From UBA2334 sp049653005 (GTDB lineage Bacteria; Pseudomonadota; Gammaproteobacteria; Burkholderiales; Burkholderiaceae_C): 64,000 nucleotides of DNA. The notes beneath the pieces were generated by a model. It was not told the origin of the DNA, made no database searches, and saw only the letters and a list, made by a program, of their open reading frames with translations. How positions within the stretch are numbered: position 1 is the first letter of the stretch; each line of letters opens with the position of its first letter. Where the stretch lies: positions 62,001 through 126,000 of the forward strand of contig JBASFL010000065.1 in assembly GCA_049653005.1 (NCBI GenBank), read 5' to 3'. A program made the position numbers and the translations under genes. Of this stretch, positions 1 to 8,983 are shown one piece after another.

Positions 1-213
1 TTGCAGCGTGGCCCAGCGTTGGGCCAGTGCGCTGTGCACGGTGGCCAGCTCGGCATCGGTCAGCGGCTGAAAGCTGGTCAGCACCCACACGGGCGGGTAG
101 GCGTCCAATGCCAGGTGCTCGCAACCGGGGTGCAGCCCGCCCCGCCCGTGGAAAACGCGCTGGGCGTCGGTGGGCAGCGGGGCTTGGGCGATGGTGTCGA
201 GCAGGGCTTGCAT
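1..213 (-). CDS. N-terminus of a probable class I SAM-dependent methyltransferase (partial)
   Basis: Only the first 71 codons are present; the gene runs off the left edge. It starts at an ATG at 213 and is divergent from the diguanylate cyclase, with 41 bp between the two starts. The visible protein has the segment FHGRGGLHPGCEH at about residues 21-33, followed by an Asp-Ala-Tyr-Pro-Pro stretch. From memory, an HGRG...PGxEH segment occurs near the N-terminus of small COG1092-like methyltransferases. The SAM-binding domain is not in the window, so the assignment rests on that motif alone. The reading frame is open to the edge. Confidence 0.5.
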   Translation of the reverse strand, partial: MQALLDTIAQAPLPTDAQRVFHGRGGLHPGCEHLALDAYPPVWVLTSFQPLTDAELATVHSALAQRWATLQ

Positions 214-254
214 GCAAAAGGCAGGGATACTACCCGTCCACACCCGTTGACCGT

Positions 255-1880
255 ATGCCGCGCCTGCCCTTGAATATCCGCCGAGTCACCGACAGCCTGG
301 TTTTCAGGCTGATCGTGTTTGGCGTGCTGCTGATGTCGTTGGGCACGGCGGGGCGGGTGGCTTTCGTCAGCGCCACCGTGCGCGATGGCTTGCAGGAGGT
401 GGTGTCTGCCCACTTGCTGTCACTGGCCAATTACGTGGCCAGCGACATCGAAGCCAAAGTGAACGACCGGCGGCAGTTGCTGACCGTGGTGGCGGCAACT
501 TTGGTGGCCGATCAACGCGTGCAACCGTCCCACCTGTCTGCCGCGCTGGCGCAGCACCACGCATTGGCGCCGTTGTTTTCGCAGGGCATGGTGGTGGTGC
601 CGCTGTCGGGGCGGGGCGTTTGGGCCGATTTCCCTCCTGTGCCCGCGCGACAGGGGCAAGATTTTTCGCGGACCGACTGGTTCAGGGCCGTGCGGGACGG
701 GGCGCCTTTTTTCATGGGGGCGCCCGCACCCGATGCGGCCAGCGGTGAGCCCACCGTGGCCATGGCGTTGCCGGTGCTGGGTGTGGATGGCCGGGTGGTG
801 GCCGTGTTGGCGGGGCTGACGTCCACAGACACCCCCGGTTTTTTGAACCCCATTCAGAGCCAGGGCATTGGGCGCACCGGGGGCTTTTTGTTGGTGTCTG
901 CGCGCGACGGGCTGTTTGTGGCCGCGTCCAAACCAGAACTCCGGTTGAAGCCCGTACCCCCGCCGGGCATCAACACCTTGCACGACCACGCGATGGAAGG
1001 CTGGCGTGGCACGGGGGTGACGTTCAATGCGTTTGGCGTGGAAGAGCTGGTGGCCGTGGCCAGTGTGGCCACCCCTGATTGGTTTGTGGTGGCGCGCATG
1101 CCCACGCAGGAGGCCTTTGAAACGGTGTCGGTCATCCGTGCGCTCATCGTGCGCAACGCGGTGCTGCTGATGGGGGTGATGGCCGTGGCATTGGCCTTGA
1201 CCCTGAGCTGGCTCTTGCGCCCCATGAAAGAAACCGCCCGGCAGATGCGAAAAATGGCCGAAGGTGAACTGCCGCTGTCCCCTTTGCCGGTGGTGCGCCA
1301 AGACGAGGTGGGTGAGATGGTGGAGGGCTTCAACCAACTGCTGCTGCGCCTGCGCGAAACCGAAGACCGGCTGTCACACATGGCCCACCACGATCCGCTG
1401 ACGGGGCTGCCCAACCGCCGGGCCCTTCTGGACCATGCGCGGCATTGCACGGCGTTGGCACAGCGGCAGGGTTCGCAGTTTGCGGTGCTGTTTGTGGACA
1501 TCGACGGCTTCAAACCCATCAACGACCAATGGGGGCACGACGTGGGCGACCTGCTGTTGCAGAGCCTGGCGCGACGGCTCACCCAAACGGTGCGCCAGGC
1601 CGATGTGGTGGCCCGGCTGGGTGGCGATGAATTTGTGGTGCTGCTCACCGACATCCCCAACCGCGAGCGGGTGGCCGCGGTGGCGACCAAATTGATTGAA
1701 GTGCTGTCCCAGCCCTGCGCGCTGCGTGAGCACACGGTGGCGGTGGGCGCTTCTGTGGGCATTGCCCTGTACCCCAGCGACGCGGCCGACATGGATGGGC
1801 TGATGGCCAAGGCCGACCAGGCCATGTACAGCGCCAAGCGGGCCGGGCGGCGCACCCACCGCTTTGCCGCCCAGGCCTGA
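255..1880 (+). CDS. membrane diguanylate cyclase (Cache-HAMP-GGDEF)
   Basis: A 541-residue sensor that would make cyclic-di-GMP from two GTP. A transmembrane helix lies near residues 18-37, a periplasmic Cache-like sensor fills about 40-290, a second helix is near 295-320, a HAMP linker runs to about 370 and a GGDEF domain reaches the end. The catalytic GGDEF at 456-460 is intact. RQAD, five residues upstream, matches the RxxD inhibitory site, so product feedback is expected. No EAL domain is present. I chose ATG 255, which gives a short cytoplasmic lead before the first helix; the frame is open further upstream but that part is low-complexity. The sensed ligand is unknown. Confidence 0.9.
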   Translation: MPRLPLNIRRVTDSLVFRLIVFGVLLMSLGTAGRVAFVSATVRDGLQEVVSAHLLSLANYVASDIEAKVNDRRQLLTVVAATLVADQRVQPSHLSAALAQHHALAPLFSQGMVVVPLSGRGVWADFPPVPARQGQDFSRTDWFRAVRDGAPFFMGAPAPDAASGEPTVAMALPVLGVDGRVVAVLAGLTSTDTPGFLNPIQSQGIGRTGGFLLVSARDGLFVAASKPELRLKPVPPPGINTLHDHAMEGWRGTGVTFNAFGVEELVAVASVATPDWFVVARMPTQEAFETVSVIRALIVRNAVLLMGVMAVALALTLSWLLRPMKETARQMRKMAEGELPLSPLPVVRQDEVGEMVEGFNQLLLRLRETEDRLSHMAHHDPLTGLPNRRALLDHARHCTALAQRQGSQFAVLFVDIDGFKPINDQWGHDVGDLLLQSLARRLTQTVRQADVVARLGGDEFVVLLTDIPNRERVAAVATKLIEVLSQPCALREHTVAVGASVGIALYPSDAADMDGLMAKADQAMYSAKRAGRRTHRFAAQA

Positions 1881-1917
1881 CAGCTTGGCCCGGTGACGGG
1901 TGGGTGGCCGGTGGGCG

Positions 1918-2859
1918 TCAGCCCAGTTGGCCCAGCAGCAGGTACTCCATCAGCGCTTTTTGCACGTGCATGCGGTTTTCAGCTTCGTCCCACACCACGC
2001 TTTGCGGGCCGTCGATCACGTCGGCGGTGACTTCTTCGCCCCGGTGGGCGGGCAGGCAGTGCATGAACAGGGCGTCGGGCTGGGCCACGGCCATCATGTC
2101 GGCGTTGACGCACCAGTCGGCAAAGGCGGCGCGGCGCACTTCGTTTTCGGCCTCGTAGCCCATGCTGGTCCACACGTCGGTGGTGACCAGGTGGGCACCC
2201 CGGCAGGCGTCCAGCGGGTTGTCGAAAACTTGGTAGCAAGACGTGCTGGATATGCCTGCGGTAGCGGCATTGACCTCATAACCCCTGGGCGTGCTGATGT
2301 GCACGGTGAAGCCCAGCAGCTCGGCGGCTTGCAGCCAGGTGTTGGCCATGTTGTTGCCGTCGCCCACCCAGGCCACCACCTTGCCGCGCAGCGCATCCAG
2401 CGGCTGGCCGCTGGTGGCGGGGCGGTATTCCACCAGGGTGAACAGGTCAGCCAAAATTTGGCAGGGGTGAAACTCGTTGGTCAGGCCGTTGATGACGGGC
2501 ACGCGTGAGTGGGCGGCAAAACGCTCGATCTTGCTTTGCTCAAAGGTGCGGATCATCACCAGGTCGACCATGCGGCTGATGACCTTGGCGCTGTCTTCAA
2601 TGGGCTCGGCACGGCCCAGCTGGCTGTCGCCCGTGGTCAGGTGCACCACGCTGCCGCCCAGCTGGTACATGCCTGCCTCAAAGCTCACGCGGGTGCGGGT
2701 GCTGGCCTTTTCAAAAATCATGGCCAGGGTGCGGTCGGGGTCGGCAAAGGGCTGGTGTTTTTCCACCGCCTTGAATTTGTGCTTGATGAACGCCGCCCGG
2801 CCCAGCAGGTAGCCGTATTCGGCGGCCGTCAGGTCTTTGAATTGCAGGTAGTGCTTCAT
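1918..2859 (-). CDS. argF: ornithine carbamoyltransferase
   Basis: Transfers the carbamoyl group of carbamoyl phosphate to ornithine to give citrulline in arginine synthesis; cytoplasmic. The 313-residue length is normal for the family. The carbamoyl-phosphate motif STRTR is at 53-57 and the ornithine-site HCLP at 267-270. The start codon overlaps the stop of argD by 4 bp, so the two are translationally coupled as an argD-argF unit read leftward. The gene ends 37 bp from the convergent diguanylate cyclase and I see no hairpin in that gap. Confidence 0.97.
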   Translation of the reverse strand: MKHYLQFKDLTAAEYGYLLGRAAFIKHKFKAVEKHQPFADPDRTLAMIFEKASTRTRVSFEAGMYQLGGSVVHLTTGDSQLGRAEPIEDSAKVISRMVDLVMIRTFEQSKIERFAAHSRVPVINGLTNEFHPCQILADLFTLVEYRPATSGQPLDALRGKVVAWVGDGNNMANTWLQAAELLGFTVHISTPRGYEVNAATAGISSTSCYQVFDNPLDACRGAHLVTTDVWTSMGYEAENEVRRAAFADWCVNADMMAVAQPDALFMHCLPAHRGEEVTADVIDGPQSVVWDEAENRMHVQKALMEYLLLGQLG

Positions 2860-4064
2860 GCTTGCTCAGCCAGGAATTGTTGGATTTGCGGCACCAGAAT
2901 GGCCACGATTTCGTCGGCCTCGGCCACGCTGAGAATGAGCGGGGGCACCAGGCGCACCACGCTGTCGGCCGTCACGCTGAGCATCAGCCCCGCGTCGGCG
3001 CAGCGTTGCAGCAACGCGCCACAGGGGCGGTCCAGCTCCACGCCGAGCATCAGGCCTTGGCCGCGCACGTCTTTCACGCCTGGCACGTTCATCAACTGCG
3101 TGACCAGCGCGGTTTTCAGGTGGTTGCCCACGTGGGCAGCATGTGCCAACAGGCCTTCTTCTTCCATGATGGCCAGGGTTTCAATGCCTGCGCGCATGGC
3201 CAGCGGGTTGCCGCCAAAGGTGGTGCCGTGGTTGCCGGGCTGGAAAATGGCGGCGGCCTTGGGGCCTGCCACCACCGCGCCAATGGGCACGCCCGAGCCC
3301 AGGCCTTTGGCCAGGGGCATCACGTCGGGCACGATGCCTGCCCACTGGTGGGCAAACCACTTGCCGGTGCGGCCGATGCCGCATTGCACTTCGTCAATCA
3401 TCAGCAGCCAGTCGCGTTCGTCGCACAGAGCGCGCAGGTCGCGCATGAAATCCACCGTCATGGGGTGTATGCCGCCTTCGCCCTGAATGGCCTCGAAAAA
3501 CACCGCGGTGATGTTGGCATTGCCCTCAGTGGCGGTGCGCAGCGCGGCGATGTCGTTGCGCGGCACGCGCACAAAACCTTCCACCAATGGGCCGAACCCC
3601 GCGTGGATTTTGGGGTTGGCCGTGGCGCTCAGGGTGGCAATGCTGCGGCCGTGGAAAGCGCCTTCAAACACCACCACCTCGGGGCGGGTGATGCCTTTGT
3701 CGTGGCCGAATTTGCGCGCCAGTTTCAGCGCGGCTTCGTTGGCTTCCAGTCCGGTGGAGCAGAAAAACACATTGGTCATGCCCGACAGTGCCACCAGCTT
3801 GGCCGCCAGGGTTTCTTGGCCGGTCACGTGGTAGTAGTTGCTGCTGTGGATGAGCTTGGCCACCTGGTCTTGCAAGGCGGCCACCAGTTTGGGGTGGCCG
3901 TGGCCCAGGGTGTTGACGGCGATGCCGCCCAGCCCGTCGATGTAGCTTTTGCCGTTCACGTCCCACACGCGGCAGCCTCGGCCATGGGACAGCGCCAGGG
4001 GCAGGCGCCCATAGGTGTTCATCACATGGGGGGAAGCGGCGGCAATGGGGGTCGCGGCGGTCAT
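2856..4064 (-). CDS. argD: acetylornithine aminotransferase
   Basis: A PLP-dependent class III aminotransferase that converts N-acetylglutamate semialdehyde to N-acetylornithine with glutamate as amino donor. The 402-residue protein has a family-typical FHGRSIATLSAT segment near 137 and the PLP-lysine region LAKGLGSGVPIGAV near 252. A GGAG ribosome site lies 8 nt before the ATG. It is first in the argD-argF pair. In many bacteria the same enzyme also serves lysine synthesis as succinyl-diaminopimelate aminotransferase, which the sequence alone cannot exclude. The promoter should lie in the 248-bp divergent gap towards DUF3579. Confidence 0.95.
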   Translation of the reverse strand: MTAATPIAAASPHVMNTYGRLPLALSHGRGCRVWDVNGKSYIDGLGGIAVNTLGHGHPKLVAALQDQVAKLIHSSNYYHVTGQETLAAKLVALSGMTNVFFCSTGLEANEAALKLARKFGHDKGITRPEVVVFEGAFHGRSIATLSATANPKIHAGFGPLVEGFVRVPRNDIAALRTATEGNANITAVFFEAIQGEGGIHPMTVDFMRDLRALCDERDWLLMIDEVQCGIGRTGKWFAHQWAGIVPDVMPLAKGLGSGVPIGAVVAGPKAAAIFQPGNHGTTFGGNPLAMRAGIETLAIMEEEGLLAHAAHVGNHLKTALVTQLMNVPGVKDVRGQGLMLGVELDRPCGALLQRCADAGLMLSVTADSVVRLVPPLILSVAEADEIVAILVPQIQQFLAEQA

Positions 4065-4163
4065 GGCAAAACTCCAGTCAGTGGGTCAAAGGGCTCAAAA
4101 ATAAAACGGCCCAACGTGGGTTGAGCCGCTGAACACAGATTTTAGGCCCAGAGATTGCTTGTG

Positions 4164-4176
4164 CTTTGTGACAAAG
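4164..4176. promoter_or_regulatory. 13-bp palindrome in the argD/DUF3579 divergent promoter region
   Basis: CTTTGTGACAAAG is a perfect inverted repeat (6-bp arms around a central G), 100 bp upstream of argD and 137 bp upstream of DUF3579. It could be an operator for either gene. It does not look like an ArgR box as I know it. The rest of the 4065-4312 gap holds AT-rich stretches (TATATAAGATAGAAT near 4217) that could be a promoter, but I cannot place convincing hexamers. Confidence 0.3.
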
Positions 4177-4312
4177 CCGCGTGCATCCGCAACCGGGCGA
4201 AGAGGTGGCCCAAGTCTTATATAAGATAGAATACTTTGTGCGGTGCAGCAACGGGCGATCCCCCAGCCAACCGCTGGTCACAACGACTCCACACACAGAG
4301 AGCCAAGCACCC

Positions 4313-4633
4313 ATGGTCTCCAGCACATCAAAGCAGGTGTTCATTCAGGGGGTCACCCACAGTGGCCGCACATTCAGGCCCAGCGACTGGGCCGAGCGCC
4401 TGGCCGGTGTCATGAGCCCCTTCCGTCCCGGCGGGGCCAAGCCCGGTAGTCACCTCAGTTATTCGCCTTGGTGCATTCCCACCACCATGGGGTCGGTGAA
4501 ATGCGTCATCGTCCACCGCGACATGCGCGATGTCGAACCCATGGCCTGGGACTTCTGCATGAATTTTGCCCGCGACAACGACCTGCAGGTGGTTGAAGCC
4601 TGCCTGTTGCCCGACCCGCCCGCCAAAGCCTGA
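4313..4633 (+). CDS. DUF3579 family protein
   Basis: A 106-residue small protein of a betaproteobacterial family of unknown function. Recognisable features are the early FIQGVTHSGRTFRPSDWAER segment and a later block around SVKCVIVHRDMRDVEP. There is no signal peptide or membrane segment. I chose the ATG at 4313; the frame continues upstream to 4181, but that extension is not protein-like. In related genomes, as I recall, the gene sits next to argD/argF and rpsT, as here, which argues for an old linkage rather than a shared pathway. It is followed by a strong terminator. Confidence 0.85.
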   Translation: MVSSTSKQVFIQGVTHSGRTFRPSDWAERLAGVMSPFRPGGAKPGSHLSYSPWCIPTTMGSVKCVIVHRDMRDVEPMAWDFCMNFARDNDLQVVEACLLPDPPAKA

Positions 4634-4662
4634 CTGTTTTCAAAAAGCAAAGCACCCAAGAA

Positions 4663-4699
4663 AAAACCGCCCGGTTTGCACCGGGCGGTTTTCCTTTTT
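4663..4699 (+). terminator. intrinsic terminator after DUF3579
   Basis: A 12-bp stem AAAACCGCCCGG (4663-4674) pairs with CCGGGCGGTTTT (4681-4692) around a 6-nt loop, followed by CC and seven T. The matching A-run on the left means it could also stop leftward transcription coming from rpsT. Confidence 0.9.
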
Positions 4700-4805
4700 T
4701 TGCTGGCAGCGCACCGTTTCAAACGGCGGCGTGTGGCAGGTTCAACGGCCCACACCGGGCTGGGTGGCACAGGTGGCGAAACGCCGCCGTGCCGGGTGTG
4801 CCTGT

Positions 4806-5111
4806 TTAAGCAGCGGCGGCTGCGGTGTTCAGGGCTTTGACCTGAGCGCTCAGGCGGCTCTTGTCGCGAGCGGCCTTGTTTTTGTGGAAGATGCCCTTGT
4901 CGGCAACGGCGTCCACCACGGATTGCATCTTGGCGAAGGCTTCGGTGGCCTTGGCTTTGTCGCCAGTCAGCAGGGCTTTTTCAACGTTCTTCACGAACGT
5001 GCGGTACTTGGAACGCAGCGATGTGTTGGCGGCGTTCAGTTTGACGTCTTGGCGGGCGCGTTTGCGGCCAGACGCCAGACGGGGGTTCTTTTTCTTGGGC
5101 TTGGTTGCCAT
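4806..5111 (-). CDS. rpsT: 30S ribosomal protein S20
   Basis: Binds 16S rRNA early in small-subunit assembly. At 101 residues it has the normal size and the expected Lys/Arg-rich start MATKPKKKNPRLASGRKR, a helical middle and an Ala-rich end. An AGGA ribosome site precedes the ATG. It stands alone and is read leftward; its 3' end faces the hairpin at 4663-4692, which may terminate it. In other bacteria S20 represses its own translation; nothing here tests that. Confidence 0.97.
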   Translation of the reverse strand: MATKPKKKNPRLASGRKRARQDVKLNAANTSLRSKYRTFVKNVEKALLTGDKAKATEAFAKMQSVVDAVADKGIFHKNKAARDKSRLSAQVKALNTAAAAA

Positions 5112-5172
5112 GGTTCAGTGTCCTAAAAGGTTTGGGATGTTGCCAGCAAAGCCCGCGAGTATAACCCGCCCT

Positions 5173-7215
5173 TTACTCGGGTTGCCCGTTGCTGACCAGC
5201 CTCAGGCTGCTTGGCAACGGCGCGTCGGTGGTGCGGCGGTTGCGTGCCTCTTTGTCTGAGGCCCGGCGTCGGCGCGTTTCTGTGTCTGTCGCACGGCGGT
5301 TGCGCGGCTCGCTGTCGTTTGTTCGCCGCCGTGGCAGCGCTTCGACGTTGTCGGCCAATGGTGTGACGGGGCGGCACACCTGGGTCGTTTCACTCGGATC
5401 TGCCAGCCCAGCCGCCACGCGCAGCAGTGTGGTGTAGCGCACCCGGTCGGCATCGCGGCCAAACCGAACACCCCCTTCCATGCGGTTTCTGACCATGTCA
5501 GGCGCTTTCCGCTGGGCTGCTTGCAGGTTGTGCCGGGCTTCGTCAATCTGTCCGGTGGCGGCATAACCAGCGGCCAGAAGCAGCCTGGCAATGGGGGATT
5601 CGGGGTGTTCGCAAATGGCTTCCAGGCTTTGCTCGATGCACTTTTCATAGTGCTCGCCCAGCATGTAGGCCATGGCCAGGTTGAGCCGCATGACGTACCG
5701 CCTGGGGTCGCGCGGGTTCATGCGCAGGGCTTGATGCAAGCAGTCAATGCCGGTGTCAGGGCGGCCTGCGCACGCCTCGGTCCACCCCAGAAGGCTGAGG
5801 ATGGACGGGTCGTTGGGGTTCAGTTTGTGCGCGTGCCGCAGGCTGAACAGGGCTTCTTCCAGCTTGCTCTCGTGTGGGGCCACGCCCAGCAGGCTGCCTT
5901 TGCATTCGTGCCCGAAGCTGTCGTTGGGGTCCAGTTCAATGGCCCGGTTGGCTGCGGCCATGCCGGTCTGCCAATCGGCCGCGCGGTTGGCACTGGAATT
6001 GAAATACATGCGCTGCCGCATGCCCTGCGCAACCAGCCCCAATGCCAGCACGCTGTGCGGGTCGGCAGCCAGCGCGGCTTGGGCGTGGTCTATGGCTTCT
6101 TCGCGCAACGTGATGTCGCTCGTGAGGGAGGCTTTGCAGAGCATGGCCCTGGCTTTGAGCGCCCGTTCGTGGGCGGTCAGGCTGTCGGGGTGGCGGCGAT
6201 GGGCTTCGGCCAATTCCAGTGCCATGATTTCCGGTGCGATGGCCGCCACGATGTGCCGGGTGAGTTCTTCCTGAAGCTCAAACACATCCTCCAGTTCGCG
6301 GTCGTATTTTTCAGCCCACACGTGTGTGCCGTTGGTGGTGTCGATGAGCTGGGCCGTCACCCTGATGCGGTTGCCCACCCGGCGCACGCTGCCCTCCAGC
6401 ACATAGCGAACCCCCAGCTCACGGCCGACGGTGCGGACATCGGGGTAGGTGCCCTTGTAGGTGAAGCTGGAGTTGCGCGCAATCACAAACAGAGACTTGA
6501 ACCGCGACAGCTCGGTGATGATGTCTTCTGAGATGCCGTCACTGAAGTACGCCTGCTCTGGGTCGCCGCTCATGTTGTTCAGGGGCAGCACGGCAATTGA
6601 CGGCTTGTTGGGCATGTCCAGCGCGGGTGGCACACCGGGCTCGGCCGGTGGGTTGGCGGCTTGCGGTGCAACGTCCACTTGCACTTTGTAGCAGCGCACC
6701 GGGTAGCCAATGTTCTTGACCCGCTGTTCGCCATGGTCAATGAAAACCAAAGGCAGTTTGCTGCGCACGGCGGTGTAAACCGCATCGGAGATGACGATCT
6801 CGCCCGGTTCGGCCAAGCGCTCCAGCCGGGCCGCGATGTTGATGCCGTCGCCGTAAGCGGTGCCGTCTGGTTTTTCGATCAGGTCGCCCGTGTTCACCCC
6901 GATGCGGAACCGCATGGCCTGTTCGGCGTGAAGCCCCTGGTTGGTGGCTGCGATCTGGCGCTGGGCCGTCGCGGCCGCGTTCATGGCGCCGAGGGCGGTT
7001 TCAAAGACGGCCAGGATCGAGTCCCCGGCCATGTCAATGACGCGGCCGCCATGAAAGTGGGCTTGTGCTTTGAACACGGCGCGCGCAGCGTCCAGCGTTC
7101 GAACCGTGCGTTCGGTGTCGTGCGACATCAGGCGGGAGTAACCCACCGCGTCAGCGACCAGCACAGCGGCCAGCCGGGATGTAAAGCGCGCCGGTTCGGC
7201 GTCAAATTCCTTCAT
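5173..7215 (-). CDS. class III adenylate/guanylate cyclase with TolB-like and TPR domains
   Basis: A soluble protein of about 680 residues. The cyclase homology domain covers about 14-185, with metal aspartates in LVADAVGYSR (D22) and MAGDSILAVF (D65) and the GDGINIAARLE segment. A second domain (about 210-330) begins SIAVLPLNNMSGD and resembles the TolB-like region found in many such cyclases. TPR-type repeats fill about 360-600. The last 50 residues hold four Arg-rich decapeptide repeats. The product (cAMP or cGMP) and stimulus cannot be read from sequence. I chose ATG 7215 just before the catalytic domain; ATG 7254 and TTG 7275 are in-frame alternatives. Divergent from murJ. Confidence 0.88.
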   Translation of the reverse strand: MKEFDAEPARFTSRLAAVLVADAVGYSRLMSHDTERTVRTLDAARAVFKAQAHFHGGRVIDMAGDSILAVFETALGAMNAAATAQRQIAATNQGLHAEQAMRFRIGVNTGDLIEKPDGTAYGDGINIAARLERLAEPGEIVISDAVYTAVRSKLPLVFIDHGEQRVKNIGYPVRCYKVQVDVAPQAANPPAEPGVPPALDMPNKPSIAVLPLNNMSGDPEQAYFSDGISEDIITELSRFKSLFVIARNSSFTYKGTYPDVRTVGRELGVRYVLEGSVRRVGNRIRVTAQLIDTTNGTHVWAEKYDRELEDVFELQEELTRHIVAAIAPEIMALELAEAHRRHPDSLTAHERALKARAMLCKASLTSDITLREEAIDHAQAALAADPHSVLALGLVAQGMRQRMYFNSSANRAADWQTGMAAANRAIELDPNDSFGHECKGSLLGVAPHESKLEEALFSLRHAHKLNPNDPSILSLLGWTEACAGRPDTGIDCLHQALRMNPRDPRRYVMRLNLAMAYMLGEHYEKCIEQSLEAICEHPESPIARLLLAAGYAATGQIDEARHNLQAAQRKAPDMVRNRMEGGVRFGRDADRVRYTTLLRVAAGLADPSETTQVCRPVTPLADNVEALPRRRTNDSEPRNRRATDTETRRRRASDKEARNRRTTDAPLPSSLRLVSNGQPE
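5215..5334 (-). repeat. four tandem Arg-rich decapeptide repeats in the cyclase C-terminus
   Basis: Read in the gene's direction the units are PRRRTNDSEP, RNRRATDTET, RRRRASDKEA and RNRRTTDAPL, an exact 10-residue period over 120 bp. The pattern is R-x-R-R-x-x-D followed by three variable residues. It lies immediately before the last 13 residues. Confidence 0.85.
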
Positions 7216-7391
7216 TCGGTTCGTGCGTGATTGGCCAACACACGCTAGCGGCATGTATCTGTTTTTCTGGCCCAACGGTATCCCTGTTCATACGGGCGAG
7301 TTTACGGCCGGGGGTCAGTCACTCGCGGTGGCGTGAGTGAAATGCCGCACGGAAACGCGGGTGTACTGTGGCCTCTCATACACTGCCCGCT

Positions 7392-8963
7392 GTGAATTTG
7401 CTCAAAGCCGCCTCTGTTATTTCCCTGCTCACGCTGGCGTCGCGCATCACCGGGCTGGTGCGGCAGTTGCTCATGGCCGCCATGTTCGGGGCCAGCCCGC
7501 TGACCGATGCGTTCAACGTGGCGTTTCGCATTCCCAACATGTTCCGCCGCCTGTTTGCGGAAGGGGCGTTCAGCCAGGCGTTTGTGCCCGTGCTGGCCGG
7601 GCTCAAGCAAAAAGAGGGCGAGGCCGCCACCAAAGCGCTGATTGACCAAATCGCCACCGTGCTGGCCTGGGCGCTGACCGCCACCTGTGTGCTGGGTGTG
7701 CTGGGCGCCCCCTGGCTGGTGTGGGCCATGGCCAGCGGCTTGAAACAAAGCCCGGGCGGCTTTGACGCCGCCGTGGTGATGACGCGCTGGATGTTTCCCT
7801 ACATCGGCTTCATGTCGCTGGTGGCGCTGGCGGCCGGCATTTTGAACACCTGGAAGCGTTTTGCCGTGCCCGCTGCCACCCCGGTGCTGCTGAACCTCTG
7901 CATGATTTCTGCTGCCTTGTGGGGCGCACCGTGGTTCAAAACCTTGGGGGTGGAGCCCATCTACGCCATGGTGGTGGGGGTGATGACCGGGGGGGCGCTG
8001 CAACTGGGCGTGCAAATACCGGCACTGAAAAAACTGGGTTTGTTGCCCCGCATCAGCCTGCGCTGGAGCGGGCTGGTGGCGGCGTGGCACCACCCGGGCA
8101 CACGCAACGTCACGCGGCTGATGTTGCCTGCCCTGCTGGGGGTGAGCGTGGCGCAGGTGTCGTTGCTCATCAACACCCAAATCGCGTCGCACCTGGTGAC
8201 CGGCAGCGTGAGCTGGCTGTCGTATGCCGATTTGCTGATGGAATTCCCCACCGCCATGCTGGGTGTGGCGCTGGGTGCGGTGCTGCTGCCCCAGTTGGCC
8301 GCCGCCCGTGCCGCCGACGACACCGAGCGCTACAGCGGCCTGCTGGACTGGGGCCTGCGGCTGGTGGTGCTGCTGGCCGTGCCGTGCGCGGTGGCACTGC
8401 TCACGTTTGCCAAACCGCTGGTGGCCGTGCTGTACCACTACGGCGCGTTCAAGGCGCACGACGTGCACCAGACCGCGCTGGCCCTCACCGGCTACGGCGT
8501 GGGGCTGCTGGGGCTGGTGGCCATCAAGGTGCTGGCCCCGGGCTACTACGCCAGCCAGAACATCAAAACCCCCGTGATGATTGCCGTGGTGGTGCTGGTG
8601 CTGACGCAGTTGCTGAACCTGGTGCTGGTGCCCGAGCTGGCGCACGCCGGGCTGGCGCTGTCGATTGGCCTGGGGGCCATGGTGAACGCCTTGTGGTTGC
8701 TGGTGGGCCTGGTGCGCCGGGGCGCTTACCGGCCTGCACCGGGCTGGGCACGGTTTGGGCTGCAGGTGGTGGCGGCCAGTGCCTTGCTGGCCGTGTTCCT
8801 GATGTGGGCCGCCCACCGGGTGGACTGGGTGGCCATGGGTGACACGGTTTTCAAGCGAATTGGGCTTCTGGCGCTTGTCCTGCTTGCCTCGGGCGCTATT
8901 TATTTTGTTTCACTGGCCGCCAGTGGGGTGAAACTGAAGCAGTTTGCCCGCCGGGCGGGCTGA
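7392..8963 (+). CDS. murJ: lipid II flippase MurJ
   Basis: Flips the peptidoglycan precursor lipid II across the inner membrane. The 523-residue protein starts VNLLKAASVISLLTLASR, the usual MurJ N-terminus, and has about 14 hydrophobic segments. The family stretches GASPLTDAFNVAFRIPN and RRLFAEGAFSQAFVPV follow at once. I chose GTG 7392 because it aligns with the usual start; GTG 7368 would add eight residues. Neither has a clear ribosome site. The 152-bp gap to the divergent cyclase holds no other gene. SirB1 follows after 20 bp. Confidence 0.96.
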   Translation: MNLLKAASVISLLTLASRITGLVRQLLMAAMFGASPLTDAFNVAFRIPNMFRRLFAEGAFSQAFVPVLAGLKQKEGEAATKALIDQIATVLAWALTATCVLGVLGAPWLVWAMASGLKQSPGGFDAAVVMTRWMFPYIGFMSLVALAAGILNTWKRFAVPAATPVLLNLCMISAALWGAPWFKTLGVEPIYAMVVGVMTGGALQLGVQIPALKKLGLLPRISLRWSGLVAAWHHPGTRNVTRLMLPALLGVSVAQVSLLINTQIASHLVTGSVSWLSYADLLMEFPTAMLGVALGAVLLPQLAAARAADDTERYSGLLDWGLRLVVLLAVPCAVALLTFAKPLVAVLYHYGAFKAHDVHQTALALTGYGVGLLGLVAIKVLAPGYYASQNIKTPVMIAVVVLVLTQLLNLVLVPELAHAGLALSIGLGAMVNALWLLVGLVRRGAYRPAPGWARFGLQVVAASALLAVFLMWAAHRVDWVAMGDTVFKRIGLLALVLLASGAIYFVSLAASGVKLKQFARRAG

Positions 8964-8983
8964 CTGTGCGTTAATTTCCACCC

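Noticed and set aside
27..254. Upstream extension of the diguanylate cyclase frame
   Set aside because: The added residues are Arg/Ala-rich and overlap the divergent methyltransferase gene; the membrane segment begins only after ATG 255.
2230..2290. GGTAGC...GCTGG pattern in argF resembling the repeat
   Set aside because: The match is scattered and the protein loop looks normal for related ornithine carbamoyltransferases.
8850..8900. Stretch near the murJ 3' end resembling the dispersed repeat (CTTCTGGCGCTTG...GCGCTATTTATT)
   Set aside because: The encoded residues fit the expected MurJ C-terminal helix and only one half of the consensus matches, so chance similarity in coding sequence is at least as likely.
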